The notes below the pieces were generated by a model that saw only the letters and a program-made list of their open reading frames with translations, ran no database searches and was not told where the DNA came from. Positions 22,864 to 36,840 of a stretch of 64,000 nt of DNA are shown one piece after another. Within the stretch, counting starts at the first letter, position 1. Every line of letters begins with the position of its first letter. Location: positions 225,452,667 through 225,516,666 of the forward strand of contig CM045758.1 in the NCBI GenBank assembly GCA_025200525.1, in the 5' to 3' direction. This DNA comes from Camellia lanceoleosa (taxonomy: Eukaryota; Streptophyta; Magnoliopsida; Ericales; Theaceae). Position numbers and translations under genes: made by a program.

Positions 22864-25800
22864 TTAGTAGCGCCGACCACCAGCTGTCGACAGGAGGACT
22901 TTACTCGGTTTCTTCCCTTTCTTGGCCATCTCATTCATTTTGGGCGCATCTGGGCCTTCAAAAGTTTTTGCTCTGGATATTATATTTGCAAACGATGGAG
23001 TACCATCATTCCTCAAACCTACAGAAAACAAAACAGTCTAGTAATGGGCGAACATACATATTCCAAAGCAAGCCATAGAATAATGAAAAGAGTATTAGGA
23101 GAGAAAATAAAGAAATAATTTGCTGATTTAAGCTTTGCCAAAATACATCTCAGTATGCTGATAATAATGCGTTCGTCCAGGTACCCTGTCACGAAGGAAA
23201 ATACAAGCCTAAAACATGGGGGTCTCAGGCAGCCAAAATAATAATTGGGGCTAGAGAATACCATTCATACTAGGAGAATCGCTTGTCACTTCAAGTTTAT
23301 GCGTGCCATCAATTTTCAAGGCTGGAGAGTCATGCGCAGCAGCAAAACCTAGCTTTGCAACATTTGCGAACAGCTTCCTTTCCCTGAGAGTTGGAGGGCT
23401 TGATGACGTAGTTGGAAGGCTTGATGATGTAACAGAACTTCCCAAAGCTTAAAAAATGGAAACACAAGGAAGAATAGCACATTAGTCATTTAAGCTAAGA
23501 TCCATGCATCAAAAACTTCATGCAAAGGGACTCTGAAAATAGCATAGCTTTTGAAGATGCGTGTGGAAAGAAAAAATACAGGATCTAAGAGTTTTTCAGA
23601 TTGGACAAATGGCCCAAGGAGAACAAGCAAAATAAGAGAATCATTTTAACATACAACATCCTGAAAAATAGACAATTCAATGGGAGCATAATCACTGAAC
23701 AAAAGTTATCTTGATGGAACCACAAGGGTAGAAATATTTCAAGCACACCATATAGAACTTCAACTTCCTTGAGCACAACTTTTAAACAAGTTTTAAGTCC
23801 CAACAAGCCAAGGACAAGGAGATTACCCAGTGTGTTTTATTTCGAACAGATCAATTAACAAATCCTGTGCTTCAAAAACTTATATTTATCCTACATACAG
23901 CCTTCTAGAGTTCATTTCATTACAGTTACTTCAACCAACATTTTATAATGAACAAAATATCACCTTCAAAGTCATCCATGGAGAAGGTAGGGGAAGTATC
24001 GCGAGAGCATTGTGCAAAATTAGATGGTACGAGCACACAATGTGTTGAAACAACCTCAGCCCTGTTTTTCTCCTCCCGTTCCTGGAAAGAAGAATAGCAT
24101 GCGAAATCTAAATAGTTCCTTAACCACAATGCATTAAAAGCAACACTAGGGACCCCAAATATTCCACCACACACTCACATGGGTGTGGATTTTTGATGCA
24201 TTAATAACCTATATGTGACAAAATATAGTACACATAACACAACAATACTGAAGAACACTATAAATAAACACCTTGATTATGATATTTGTGCAACATTAAT
24301 AGTAGGATAGTAACAAAAATATACCAAATCAATCCACACAGTCCTCTTAAGACCATCACTGTGCATTATGCATTATATGGAGGAAGTGTGCATAGAGCAA
24401 TGTTACAGCACATCTATGATAAGAGTAGAAAAGAAGGGTTTTAATTGCGAAGTAAAATGATTTTCAGCATAGGAATCCTTTTTTTAAAAGCTTTGTAACT
24501 CAGAGCATTCAAGTGATGTATGAGCAAGCACACGTGTGCACATTTGTTGTGCATATACCACTCAAGCCATAAAAAAAGGGAAAGACAAGTATGCTTTCTT
24601 CCACTACAATGCAAGCACAAACAGATGTACATATACCACTCAAACTATTATTAATCAAGGTTGCCATGAGTCCGATTTTGTGATGATAAAGGACAAATAT
24701 ACCGCAACACTTTAATCTTCTCTTCTTTTTTCTTTTTCTTTTTCTTTTTCTTTTTTTTAATTGACAAGTGCTAAAACACCATAATCACATAAATGATAAA
24801 TGTCATAGGCCATAATGCTGCTTGATGAATATAGATTTCTAGGAGATATAAATCATATACTAGATGAAAAAATTAGAGATGATACCTTCCTCGCAAGACG
24901 CTTTCTCTGCTTTTCCCGATTCTTAATTTCATCCATAAATGGAGAAAGAGCATCAGGAGGCAACAAATCACTGAGATCAATTTCACAAAGCTGAAAAACA
25001 AGAGAATAAATTATTACATATAATAAACATACCACTTTGGATATGAATTATCCAACAGAAAAGGTATACCTGAAATGTTGTTGTCAAAGAAAAATGGCTT
25101 AAGAAACGGTAACGCCTCCTTATGGCCTCTGATTGAGTTACTGTCTCCAATTGTAAAATCTTTCCACTGATTCTGTAATTCATAAACACTAGTTAAAAGA
25201 GCTAATGGATCAAGAAGGAAGCAACACAAGCACATTTAGCAGCTATGTCATACTGGTAGAGGAATGATTGCAGCCATCTGATCTGGATATGAAGGGTTAA
25301 AATTGTCCTATTTGACTCATTTCTGGTCCTAGTAGGTTTCAAACTCCATTTTAAGGGGAAAAAGGATTAGTGCACAATTCCCAAGGGCCTCCACTCGAGT
25401 AGACCACAAGGATTTTAGGCAAACAATCCAGTAGCCTCCACTTGAAGTGTGCTTGAACCTAACTCGAGCAGTGGTAACAATCTGCAATTCTATAGATGTC
25501 CGGAATCCTGGTCCTGAAGCCCACTTGAAGGATACTCAAATGGACTAGCTTGGATTGGCTCAGAATTAATGGCAGCGCTACCCGCTTGTGTGGGCACACA
25601 GAACTCAGTCCTACTAGGTTTTGATGTTTTTCAAACCTATTAAAAAAACCGTCAAACTATGTTTTCTTTTTATATATAGAAAAAAAAAAAGGACACAGTA
25701 AGAATATAAAATAGTACAACTCTTTGAAACCCATGGTTTTCAATCTTTGACACAATTCTTCTTGTTTAGTTCACTCATATGAAGTGTTTCTAATTGGGTG

Positions 25801-28800
25801 ATTTCATTGGGAAAAAATAAAATAATCCACACATATTTGGAAAAAAAATTCCATGGTGCACTAATGAGTATATCGTGCAAAACTTTAAAAAAAAATAAAT
25901 AAATAAAAATGTCAGTATAAATTACAAATTACACAGTAATTTTGGAGCTAATAAAGTTGCATAACAGATAGTGACTGAAGGAATTATAAAATGTACAGGA
26001 CAAAAGTTTCAATCTTCACTTTCAGCCAAAAAATATAAATGTATCTATTTGGTAGAGGTGCATAAAGTTTCAGTTTCTCACAAACCTGTGTGGAAGCATA
26101 TCATAGCTCCCATAATGGTGTAGAAGACACTTCATGTTTAAAGGATGAAGGATTAGGTGCTGACCATCAACAGCCTGAAATAGACAAACACAGATCTGTA
26201 AACAACCATAATGGAATCACACATCACCATTTAAAGGGAATGAAAATAGACCGGCAATAGCTCTTCTTATAGGCAGCAGGCATATATGACTAGACTAGAA
26301 GCCTAAAGTGAGTCCTGGAACCTGATAATGAGACAGCCTGCTTATATGATTTACACAGGGCTTCACTGTTATATATGCATTTTAATATTATAAATCCTAC
26401 CTAATGAACCAATTGCCTCACAAGCAGAAGAGTCAGAAAAACATAGGGCTTGTTTGGTTTGTTTTTGGGAGAGTTGTTTTTGAAATGTTTTTTGGGGAGA
26501 GAGTTTAGAAATTTTTTTGGTTTGTTTAGTTGTGTATTTTGAAAATAGTTTTGGAGTTTGGAATGATTTGATATTTTGTTGTAATTGAGTAGACGTGTGT
26601 GAGAGAAAAAATGATTGAAAATGAGAGAGGAGAGAAAAAAAAAGTAATCGATTGATGTGTAAGAGAGAGAAAGTGATTTTGGAAATTTTTTGAGAAAAAC
26701 CACAAACCAAACAAAATTTTGAAAAAAAATTCAAAAACAACTCTCCCAAAAACAAACCAAACAAGCCCATAGTTTTTATTGGAAAATGTAGTTTCATGAC
26801 TGAATCATCTTGTTTATAACAAATAACTAACATGGCAAAAGCATTTTTGAAATTTATGGAACAACTTTTGTCCTTTTTATTAAAATAAACTGAAAAAACA
26901 ATGAGAAATTCAATCACTTCTTGAAGGAGTCATAAAATATAGGATCATCTGACCCAATTGAATCCCAAAAGAATCAAACCTTGATGCATGTAGAAGCATT
27001 TATCCAAGTATGGACTCATTGGACTGCTCTCTAGCATAAAGATGCAGCCACTTCTGTAGATTAAACATTAACACCTATATTTAGAAATACATTATACATG
27101 GATGATAGATGCAAATTGCACCTATCATCTAGGTATGTGTACGGTCGCCACATGTTACTCATCTGACTGACTATATGTAAACTTCATTACATTCCCTTTC
27201 TTTCCCAGGTAAAATACAAAAACTACTATCTCATTATCAATTACCTGATAGAAATTGTATGCATCCTTTTCGTTTCTATCCCTTAAGCCATCAAAGTTCC
27301 TCTGTACACTCTTACTATCTTCATACGAAGAAGATAAAGCACCCTCTTGCTCTTCCAATGGTTCAAACACATCAACATTTTGATCCAAACAGACCTCACC
27401 ATCCAACTTGCAAGGTTCATGACCAGCAATATTGACATGACTAACCCGCTGCTCATTCCAATATTTTCTCCTATGCTCTAATTGTTCCATTGCAGCACAA
27501 ACATAAGGAAGTTTCTCCAAGTCATCCACAAGTCCTGAATCTGCTCTGGCTAGCCAACTATCTAGATCTGATATGGCCTTTCTAACTGACAGGTCCACAT
27601 CTGATGTGAAAATAAACTTCGAAAAGGAAGCAGGAGCGTCTTCATTGGTACCTATCCCTTGTTTGTTTTTCAGAGATAAAGTAATCGAGTCTTTTGGACG
27701 GGTTAAAAGCATAAACTCTGCAGTATCACTAACACAGTGCTGCTTAACATTCTCAATGTAGATCGTATACAAATCCTTTGAAGATATCATCATAAAACAT
27801 AAAGGGCACTTTTTCCAGCATTCACCTTTATGATCGTCTTCACCAATTAAAAAGTAGCGCAGAATACAAGGGAGACAAAAAATGTGACCACACGAGGTTA
27901 TCTGTGGACAAAGAGGATCATCCAAACATATAGGACATTGTACAGGAAATTGAGTTGACAACTTCATACATATAATATCTTCCCACCTCAACATTTTATC
28001 TGGATCCAGTGACTCGGGAGTATAGTCGCCAGAGTCTAACACAACAAATTTGTAATTTGCTTGAAGGAACAAATCTTTGTTGTAAGGCTTCCTCTTTTGA
28101 TGTCTTCGTGGAGGAGGAGCCCTTGGTTGTGGACGAGAAATAGGATCATAATGAAAATTTAGCAGGTGGTTTCCATTCACCATCTGGGTTTTTCTTCCTG
28201 CTGTATGTGTAGAGCTTGCTTGACAATTGATAGAACCAGAAGCCCGTTGACTACGTGGAGAAACAACAGTTCCAGACAGCTTCTCTCTGTGCTGAGCAGA
28301 TCCAACCTCTTGGCGAAAAGAAGCATCACAATGAGAATTCGTAACATTGTTTTGGTGGACCAGAAGTTTCTTACCATTCGGTTTGCATGATTCGTTCACC
28401 TGGAAAGGAAGGATGAGGCTCAGCAACTAGTAAATGGACAAAAGAAGTGCAAATACAATCCAATATAAGCAAGTGCACCAAAATACTATCTATCTTCTGA
28501 ATAATAAAACAGAAAATCAGAATTCATCATCAGCCACTGGTTTCAATACCGCATGGTCATGTTATCTTCCAGGAGGAAGGAAGGGAGCGAAAATAACAAT
28601 AACAATAAGGTTGTATAAACCAATTAGTCAAGCAAGGTTCAGTTTCTAATTCTTAAAAAACCAACTTGTCGAGGTTTCAGTTTGTAGATGTAAAATGGGA
28701 AAGTTAGAAACATAACATTCCTGGTACAAGTAAAGTCAAATATGAATAATATGAAAGCACCTTTTTGGAAGATCCAGTAGAATTTTCTGAAGCTGGAGCC

Positions 28801-29468
28801 ACCGATCCTAACAAAATGAATACACAAATGTCAGTAAGTACATCTTCTCCAATGCACTGCAGGAACAAACAAACATCTCAGACAGAGACACCCACATGCA
28901 AATCACAATCCCTCCCCTCCCCCTCTTTCCTTCACAATGAAATCACATAAGTCGGCACCACAGACTAGTGAACACTGAAAGTGCAATGCAAGCTTCCTTG
29001 TAAATTTAGTCGCCCAAGAAAAAATAATTATACAGAAATCAACAATCCAATAATATCTCGAACAAGACATTAAAGAAGAAGAAGAAGAAGAAAAAATAAA
29101 TAAAAAATCTCGAATAAGACATTATTAAAGAAAGTAATTTCGAACTTTGAGGTCAAAATTCTAGGGTTTCACATTCGCATGTAAAAAAATAAAAACAAAA
29201 AAAGAATCGGGAGGGAGGGAGCAAACAATACATAAACCCTAGAAGAGAACGTATCACCTGAAATAATATCGATGGGGTTAGAGATCTGAAGCGAGTGGAG
29301 AGATTGAGATTCGATGGGAGGAGATTGAGAGAGATGGGGTTGAAGTTGTGGGTGTGGATGATGATGATGAAGGAAGATGAGTCCATGATTGGAATTATTA
29401 GGGTTTTGAGGAGCCTGAGACGAAGAAGACGATGCTGAACCTAGATCCTTGGAAGGCAAGATGGACAT
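22864..29468 (-). CDS. RNF10: RING-finger protein, plant RNF10 homologue (9 exons)
   Basis: Exons in coding order: 29468-29258, 28807-28761, 28399-27245, 26174-26086, 25172-25070, 24990-24886, 24081-23964, 23447-23262, 23018-22864. All are GT-AG and frame-consistent, giving 722 residues. It starts MSILPSKDLGSASSSSS. A Ser/His/Pro-rich N-terminus is followed by a basic RAPPPRRHQKRKP stretch. A C3HC4 RING at about residues 241-290 reads CPICLDDP, CGHIFCLPC and CPLC. The conserved C-terminal segments include GKILQLETVTQSEAIRRRYR and LSHFSLTTTFQ. A Lys/Arg-Glu helix NREKQRKRLARKEREEK follows, then FANIISRAKTFEG, and the protein ends KVLLSTAGGRRY. RNF10-type proteins are RING E3 ligases; the animal member acts on 40S ribosomal proteins. 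The plant role is inferred only. No breaks were found. Confidence 0.92.
26446..26768. mobile_element. Young MITE with perfect ~39-bp inverted ends, in an RNF10 intron
   Basis: A 323-bp element. The left end GGGCTTGTTTGGTTTGTTTT continuing TGGGAGAGTTGTTTTTGAA is repeated without mismatch as the inverted right end. It lies in the intron between exons 3 and 4 of the RING gene. The flanking bases are ATA on both sides (26443-26445, 26769-26771), a possible 3-bp duplication. The identity of the ends implies recent insertion. The superfamily is uncertain. Confidence 0.85.
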
Positions 29469-29648
29469 GAAAATTTCGCTGGAACTTTTTTTGATCGAAA
29501 AAGAGGTTGGTTTGGTTTCGGTTCAGGCAGCACTAGTTATTTATTTTTACATTTTTGTCATATATGTGTTAGCTACATTCACTAGAATACCGCGTGTATT
29601 ATTGAATAATTATTTTATATGTAGTCGTTTGACATGTAATTTTTTTAG

Positions 29649-29997
29649 GCCTAGTTTAGAAAGATTAGAAAAAGATAAAAAGTCAAAAAGTCACTATTCT
29701 ATTTAAGTCACATCATCTTATTTAAGTCACATCACCTTTCTAACACATCACTTTAAACCCAATCCAAACCTAATCCATATTTCATAAAAAGTTAAAAAGG
29801 GCACTTATTTAGTCTTTCCAAAGTTCGTTTTTTTATTTTTTTTATTTTTTAATAAAATGTTTAATTAGATTTTTTTTTATAAAAAAAATAAAATAACTAT
29901 AATTTAAATATAATATTTTATCTCATTAATTTTTAATTTAATTTATTTTTTAAACTAATTTAACTCAAGGAATCAATGTCAAATGAAAGGCAAATAT
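29649..29997. mobile_element. One or two degenerate MITEs abutting the viral array
   Basis: CTAGTTTAGAAAGATTAG at the left has an inverted counterpart near 29810-29826 (TAGTCTTTCCAAAG), outlining a ~175-bp element. A second T-rich segment to about 29989 ends CAATGTCAAATGAAAGGC, like the right ends of the MITEs at 4384 and 8364. The viral array begins at 29998, only a few bases further. The remaining 29469-29648 is the 5' flank of the RING gene. Confidence 0.4.
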
Positions 29998-30469
29998 ACG
30001 TAGAACATTTCTGTTTTTTGCAATTTTGTAGGAGTCTTCTAGTGGGACCCGCTGTTTTTTTTTTTTTTTTTTTTTTTTAGCCATACATTCTATCTGCTAA
30101 GTCATCGAATCTGGCTTTGAGAGTTGGTCATAAAAGTCTTCCATCTCCCATGGGTGGTTCCCATTCTTGATCATCTTCTTCCATTCTGTGATTCATGAGA
30201 GCACTATGCTTGATAATTAAGTATTGACTTTCATTGACAAATGTCTCTTGGTGAATGGATATTCTGGGATAGCTAGATTGCAATATATCTTCGATGTCTA
30301 TCTTCACAAACTAAATGTCCATAATTTCCATTATAAGCTAGTAGAGTGTCTTTGGCAAATTTTCTCCATTTATTGAAATTTGATCTTTTAGTGGAAATCT
30401 TTTGCGGGGCGGGGTCTCCTATTGAGAAGTCCGGGTATCACAGGAATGTAGAGGTTCCTCTGAGGTACA

Positions 30470-31010
30470 TTTTGTGTTTAATTTGAATTGCACCATACTC
30501 CTTTCCACTCTGGTAGTTTGCTATCTATCAAGGCTTCTACATATGGATGATGTTCTTCCATTACATTTGTCTTTGTATGAGCAAGCTTGTGTCCAAAACT
30601 ATCATGCGATTTGGTTACGAAAAAATTAATCTGGTGACAAAACCATAATCTAACAATTTTGAATTTGTTAGATAACAAGTTTTGCCTCAATTTCTATCTC
30701 GAATGGCTCGAATGTGGCTAAATTTATCTGGCAAAGCGAATCTTTGAAATCTAGGTTACTTGACATCTACCAAAATGTTAGGACCTCTTTTGCATTTTCT
30801 TCTTCTAGCGGTGCTCTTTATCTTTATAACTATAGATCAATGATAGGCTAAGCGAGGCAATCGACTCTTGCTATGGAGATCTGAAGAAATTCTTTGAATA
30901 ATAACTAACTCGTTATTTACGCTATCTTGACTAAGGTATAAATATAGGGTTTTAAGTCTTCTATTATTTGGCTTTTCTCACAAAGGGATCGAATGATAGA
31001 ATGCTGAAGA
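30470..31010 (-). pseudogene. Viral 3' ORF remnant, unit 1
   Basis: Lies downstream of RNase H in the viral reading direction. The readable part (30478-30690) includes DSFGHKLAHTKTNVMEEHH, shared with unit 3. No known domain was recognised. By position it could be a transactivator-like or an accessory protein. It is frameshifted relative to unit 3. Confidence 0.5.
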
Positions 31011-31819
31011 AATACATTCTAGCACTCAATTGGTCAAATTCCTCCTTTGGTGAGTTGTTTGATTCTGGGCTAGGTAAGGAGGTTGGTGTTCTTCTGGAGC
31101 TAATTTTTTAAAATTTGTTGGTTAGGGTTGAAGGTTGCTCTCAATTGTTTTCTTCGTCTCGGGCTGGTCTAGCTCTTCTTGACTCTTTTGCCTTTATCCA
31201 TAATTTTCTTGAAATTTACGGTAAGGCCTTCTGATGTCTGCATAATTGGAGAGGATTTTGAGGATGCATGCAGGGGTTAGATGCTGCTACTACTTCTGAA
31301 CTCTTGCTTTCAATTATCGGCTAGGTTGGAGCTCCTTTGGTAGCAAAGATGGTTGACTTCATCTTGCTCAATGTGTCGGGTAATCTTTAGCTATCTGGCT
31401 AATATAATGCGGTTCCTATTTGTCTTCGGGCATAGAGTCTTGGTGACTCAAAATCATAAAAACCTTTAAAGCGGGGCATAGGAAAATATTTTACTAAGGG
31501 ATCTATACGTAGTCAATCATGGTAAATACCGGGCTTGGTTCCTTTAACTACTACATAGAAAGAAAAACTTTTTGAGAGGTTTATTTTGGATTTTTGAAAA
31601 ATATATCTTGAGAGTTTAAAATTTGAAAAGCGTTTAGTGGGTGGTTCGACTATTCCAAAGGTTATCTAAAAGACAACTTCTTTGGTGAATCTACCTCTAT
31701 TCTGTCAAAGTGCGAATTTTGTTACGCCTTCATGAATGGGAAGAAGAATCCTCCAAAATTCATGGTCTTCTTTGTTCTCCATTATCTGCACAAAAGTTAA
31801 GCGGTTATCTTCTTTTCTA

Positions 31820-33060
31820 AATAAATTCTCCTTTACCAATCTGTTAGCCTATTATCACTACCCTTAATGTGTTCAAATTCTACCTTATATCCTTGTCCTA
31901 CTATACAATCTAAAAATTTTGCCCATCTTCTAGTACTTAATTTACGCTCATTAAGTTTATTATGGAATCTAACTATTGCCTCTGTCTGTTCTAATTGTAA
32001 ATGGTTTGTGCAAAAATAATCTAAATTTATTTATTGCATAGACTACCCCTAATATCTCGAAATCTAAAATTTGGTCATGGTTGTATCTTTTTCTTTAAAT
32101 TTTCGAGAACTATATCTACAAATCGTTCTTTATTCTTACTATCATATTTACTAGGTTTAGCTAACGAGTTGTTCCCATCCTAGTGACTTGCATCTGTTTC
32201 TACAACTATGTATTACGATTCTAAAAGGAAGGCTGCAGTGCAGTAAATTTCTACAAATGTCCTTAATTTTCTAACTAAGGCTATATCTTCTTGATTAAAA
32301 TATTTTTTGTCTGTGGGTGTGGTTTCTTGTATAGTGGTCCTATTATTTTGCTAAGGTTGGGAATGTACATTAGCATAATTTAAAATTCTAAAAATGATTG
32401 AAGCTTTTTAGTGTCTTCTAATTTATCTGGATAATCTAAAATTTTCTTAACTATATGAGGTTGTAGTTTAATTTTTCCATCTCTAGCTCCATTCCTAAAA
32501 ATTCTATGTGAGGTGTATTTAATACCATCTTCTTTTTGCTAATTATTATTCCATTATTTATGAATTCTTCTAATGTTATATACAAATGATCTATGTGACT
32601 ATTTTTATACGGACTAAAGACTAAGATGTCATCAATATATACCAATATAAAGCTATATTTATTAAATATACTATCCATTTCTGTTGAAATATGGAAGGTG
32701 CATTTTTAATCCAAAAGGCATGACTAGCCATTCATAATGTCCTTGTGGGCAACAAAAGGCATCCATGGTATACTTTCCTCTTCCATTTTTATCTGCCAAA
32801 ATCCTGATTTACAATCAAATTTACTAAATATCTTTCTTTGTCGTATTCTATTTATAGTGATCTTTATACGGTATATTATATTTATCATCTTACGTATTAT
32901 CATTTAATCTTTTATAATTTATCACCATTCTAGCTTTTCCTCTTTTTCTCTCTGCATGATTTCTAACCATAAATGCTGTGCTTCTATGTGGACTATTACT
33001 AGGTCTAATTACTCCTAAATCTAATAATTCTTTAATCTGAGTTCTAAACTCTTCTATATC
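31820..33060 (-). pseudogene. Viral reverse transcriptase-RNase H remnant, unit 1
   Basis: The open piece 32451-32678 carries the RT catalytic motif YIDDILVF. The palm region upstream (32700-33010) is split by frameshifts, at least two of them at positions where the other units have CTG. The RNase H part (about 31820-32230) has several stops. It would copy pregenomic RNA to DNA if intact; it is not intact here. Confidence 0.85.
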
Positions 33061-33489
33061 TATTTGGTGTGTGATCTATTTGTCTTTGAGGTAATCCTAT
33101 AGTCTCTATTTTTTATATCTAAAGCGGCTAAAATTTTATTTCTCTCCCAATATTTCATGAACATTCTCCTAAAATTTACATTGTTTACGCTAATCTTATT
33201 ATCTCATCTAAATCATTTTACGTCCTTTTGTATGTTGGTTTTTCTTTATTTTTCTTATTTTTTGCAAAAATTAATTCTAAATTAACTATTTCTTGAAAAT
33301 CTTCTAAGTTCAATAATCTCCTTTATCTTCAAAATGAACTTCTTCAAAATCTTCTAGCTCATAGTTTTCCATATCTAATTTATTTAAAGAAGTGTTAACT
33401 ATCTCATTAGGGATGTATATTTGGGCTAGCTAGGAAAAATATTTCTACTTGGAAATAAAAACCTAGCGAGGCTGAATCTACTCCTATGG

Positions 33490-34440
33490 TACCACCAGCC
33501 GCGCATGACTTCGATGAATGGGCTATAGTGCTAAGGGCATAAGCGGTTGGTGTATTGGCAGTTCGTTTAAAGAAGGCGATGTTGTGTTGGTGATTAACAT
33601 ACCGCCTTGTAAACTAAGTATGAAATTAAGTCCTAGAATGAAAGGATGATTACATGCTATTGCCTATCCAAACTTGTGGTAAGAAACCATTCTATGTCTT
33701 GATCTTGAGAACCTAGAGGTGAAAACTAATGCAGGCGCCATTAATGCAATGTGTATATGTTTGTTTGGTGTAGTCGGCTATCTTGACTAAAATTTGGTGT
33801 TGCTAAGTTTGTACTCCATCTGGTGGAACTACGTGTTGTTCTATGTATGATTTACTAGCTCTGTATCTATCATGGCATCTATGCTAAGGGTTTTTCTATA
33901 AACTTAATTACACAAGAAATCTCGACTAAATTAGACTTGGGTATATGAGGGTAATTAAATGGTAAATATGTACTATCTGGTTGTGTTTGAGAGTATTGAC
34001 TAAAGGGTTGAGAATCAACTAAATTGACTAATTCTAAAGAGTTCATATGATCTTCAACTAATTTATCTTTCAAGGGGTATTTACTGTGAAATTGTTCTAG
34101 CTTCTTTGTTTAAAATTGTTTATTTTCAATTCTAAACATTCTATGTCAAAACTAGTCTTAATTTCTATCTCTCGTATTTGAAGTTTTAGTTCTCTTACTT
34201 GTACTTCTAATTCTCTATTTGTTAGTTGTAATTCTCTTGTTTTCAATCTTGTTATCTTTCCTAGTAGTTTCTAATCTTATCTTATGTGTCATATTTAATT
34301 TTTCTACACAAATTATACAATAGGTTATCTTTGCATAATAAACATTGAGCTCTTTTATTTACATTTGGAAACCAATTACAATAATTGCATCTAGTTGTAT
34401 CAAATCCTAATCCTATCTGAAAACTATCTTTGACATTGAA
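33490..34440 (-). pseudogene. Viral aspartic protease region remnant, unit 1
   Basis: It aligns with the long open frames of units 2 and 3 but is broken; the remaining open piece 33879-34073 contains NSLELVNLVDSQPFSQYSQ. The catalytic IDTGAS segment is out of frame here. The upstream helical, Glu-rich segment is present but interrupted. Confidence 0.75.
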
Positions 34441-34537
34441 TTATCTGGATTACATTCCATCATAAAGAAAATATCTTGAGTCTTTCCTATTTCTTGGTTA
34501 AAATTTGTCCTAAAAGATTATCTACATACGTATCACT

Positions 34538-35530
34538 TTACGAATCACTATACGAGCTTATAGCTTCTAATTGATATTCATAATTACTGACTATACTATA
34601 TACATCTGAGTCATCACTATTTATGCTGACTATATCTTCTTCTAAGTCTTCTATAATATTTAATCGTTCTATCTGCTTATTAGTATTAGGCTTGTATCTT
34701 TTTGGGCAGTTTTTTGCAAAATGATTGGGTTCTCCACATATATAACAATTACATTTTTTACTATTAGGTTTTTTAACATATCTTTGTTTTCTTTTATCTT
34801 TTTCATCTTGGGGTAATTTTTTGTAATTTGTCCTATTAAAAGTTCTACTTTTCCTAATGAATTTCTGTCTTTTCCATGGTTTTCTATAATTTTTCTTCCA
34901 ATATTTATCCTTTTTATATTTTCCATATTTTTTGTATTTTTTCCTATTATATTTATCTTCGTATTCTTTGAGGGTATATATTACCTTTGCTACAAAAACC
35001 ATAATTTTGTTTCTTTAAATCTTTACGTATTTTAACTTCTATACATTTTCTCTGAGTCTTTGAAATGTGAAAATTATTCTAGGTCCTATTCTAAACTTCC
35101 TTTTATTTTTACTTCTCTGAGGCTATTTGAAATTTGGTAAGTTTGTATAATAAATTGACCATTTATTTTCTATTTCTCTTCCTAGTTCTCGGGTAATTTT
35201 AAAAGTATTTATTTCCTATCTCTTCATCAAAACTTTTTCGATTCTATTGCTATGGCTAAGTATTCTTTGCTAAAGGGTACAATATATCTCCAACTTCCTA
35301 AAGTCATTTGATCTAATTGAGTTAATGCTATGCTTTGAGTATAAGTATTTCTTCTAGAAGGGTCATATCCTATAAGTATTTCTTTTATAAAACTTGTAAA
35401 ATTCACGGGTTATCTCCTAAGTCCTTAAGTTGTCTAATTATCTCTTCATATTTTCCTTTAAATGTTAAATATATATTAAAAATGAGTCTCTAAAAGTGTT
35501 TCCATAAAGTCCCACATATCGGTTGTCTCA
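34538..35530 (-). pseudogene. Viral coat protein C-terminus and CCHC zinc knuckle, unit 1
   Basis: The open piece 34538-35002 is Lys/Tyr/Arg-rich and ends with the zinc knuckle [16 protein letters not shown], followed by an acidic tail. This is the typical RNA/DNA-binding end of a caulimovirid coat protein. The preceding coat core (35160-35530), intact in unit 3, is frameshifted here. Confidence 0.85.
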
Positions 35531-36425
35531 TAAGGATTACTTATCCATGCCTTTTACGCATCTTTTTCCCATCTTTCTATTACTTCTTGCCATATCGAGG
35601 GTCGAATCTAGCTAAATCTAAAGGGTTCCTTGGTTGTTAGTTGGTTGTAATTGTATACTCATATCTGGTTGTCTCGCTTTCCATGAAATTTATAGCTTTT
35701 ATTTGGAGTGCCTTCGCTCGTCTGAGCTTGCTAATGGCCTTCTTCCTCCTCTTGTATCTTGTATTGGTTCTCTGGGATCTTATGCAGTTGGGCATGGGTT
35801 ACTAGTTCTGTGCTTTACGTGTTCATATAAAAAGTATCTTCTAACTTAAATTGTTCTAATATTTTAGTATCTTCTACCTTAGGTTTTTACGGTATTCTAA
35901 ATATTTTCTTTGGGATGTATAATATCTTCTATAATATCATCTACATATTACGTATGAAATTCTTGATCTAAAAATAATCTTTGCCTCGTCATGGGTATCT
36001 CCTCGGCTAAGTATTGACATATCGGCATCTAATATCTTGTTCATATCTTCTAGGGTAAATTTTTCTAAATCTATCTCATCAATATTATATATCTTATTTT
36101 GTGATCTTGTTTTTTCTTGTCATTACATAAAAGTGATTTATTTCACTCGATTATCTTGATTTTCTTCTCTATCTACCTTTGCTAAATTCATCATCTTGGA
36201 TTTCTCGGTGCTACATAAGTATCTTGAGTAAATCTAGCGCATAATTTCCATCTGTTTTGATATAATAAATTATCTTGAGGGCTAATCTCTTTTGTCCTAA
36301 AAATCTCTAATTTCCAATCTAATCTTTGCATTATCTTGAATTAAATTTTTTAGTGGTAATGCTTTTATTCCTTTTGCCTAATAATTTTACTATCGATCAT
36401 TTGTGAGTCTATAATGAGTATTGCT

Positions 36426-36840
36426 TTACGATCTTGCTAAAGAAAAATCTGTGCAAACTAATAAATTCTTTTCTCCTTTTTTCATTTTGTATCCTCTACT
36501 CTTTATTCCTATTTTTATCTTTTTATGAAAGGTTGAGGTTGGTAATAAGAAATCTGGTGTAAAATAAACTATTCCTCCTTTATCATTCATATCTAATTCA
36601 TAGCTACCTAAAAGACTTTGTCCTACATCATTAAATCTATCATCATAAAGACATACAAAAACTTTGGCTCCTAAATTTTCTCTGGTTAATGCTTTAACTC
36701 CTACTACTACTAATCCTAAGTGAGTCATTTTAAGGTGTTCATTTCTTTGCATATTTATAACTTTCTCTTTCTATTAAATTTAGCTCTATTTTTTCATCTT
36801 CTGAGTTACACTAATCATCTGTTCACTATAATGTTTAAAT
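36426..36840 (-). pseudogene. Viral movement protein remnant, unit 1
   Basis: The open piece 36426-36752 contains HLGLVVVGVKALTRENLGAK and VCLYDDRFNDVGQSLLGSY, diagnostic of the 30K movement-protein superfamily of badnavirus/petuvirus type. Members enlarge plasmodesmata for cell-to-cell spread. It is truncated on both sides relative to unit 2. Confidence 0.85.
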
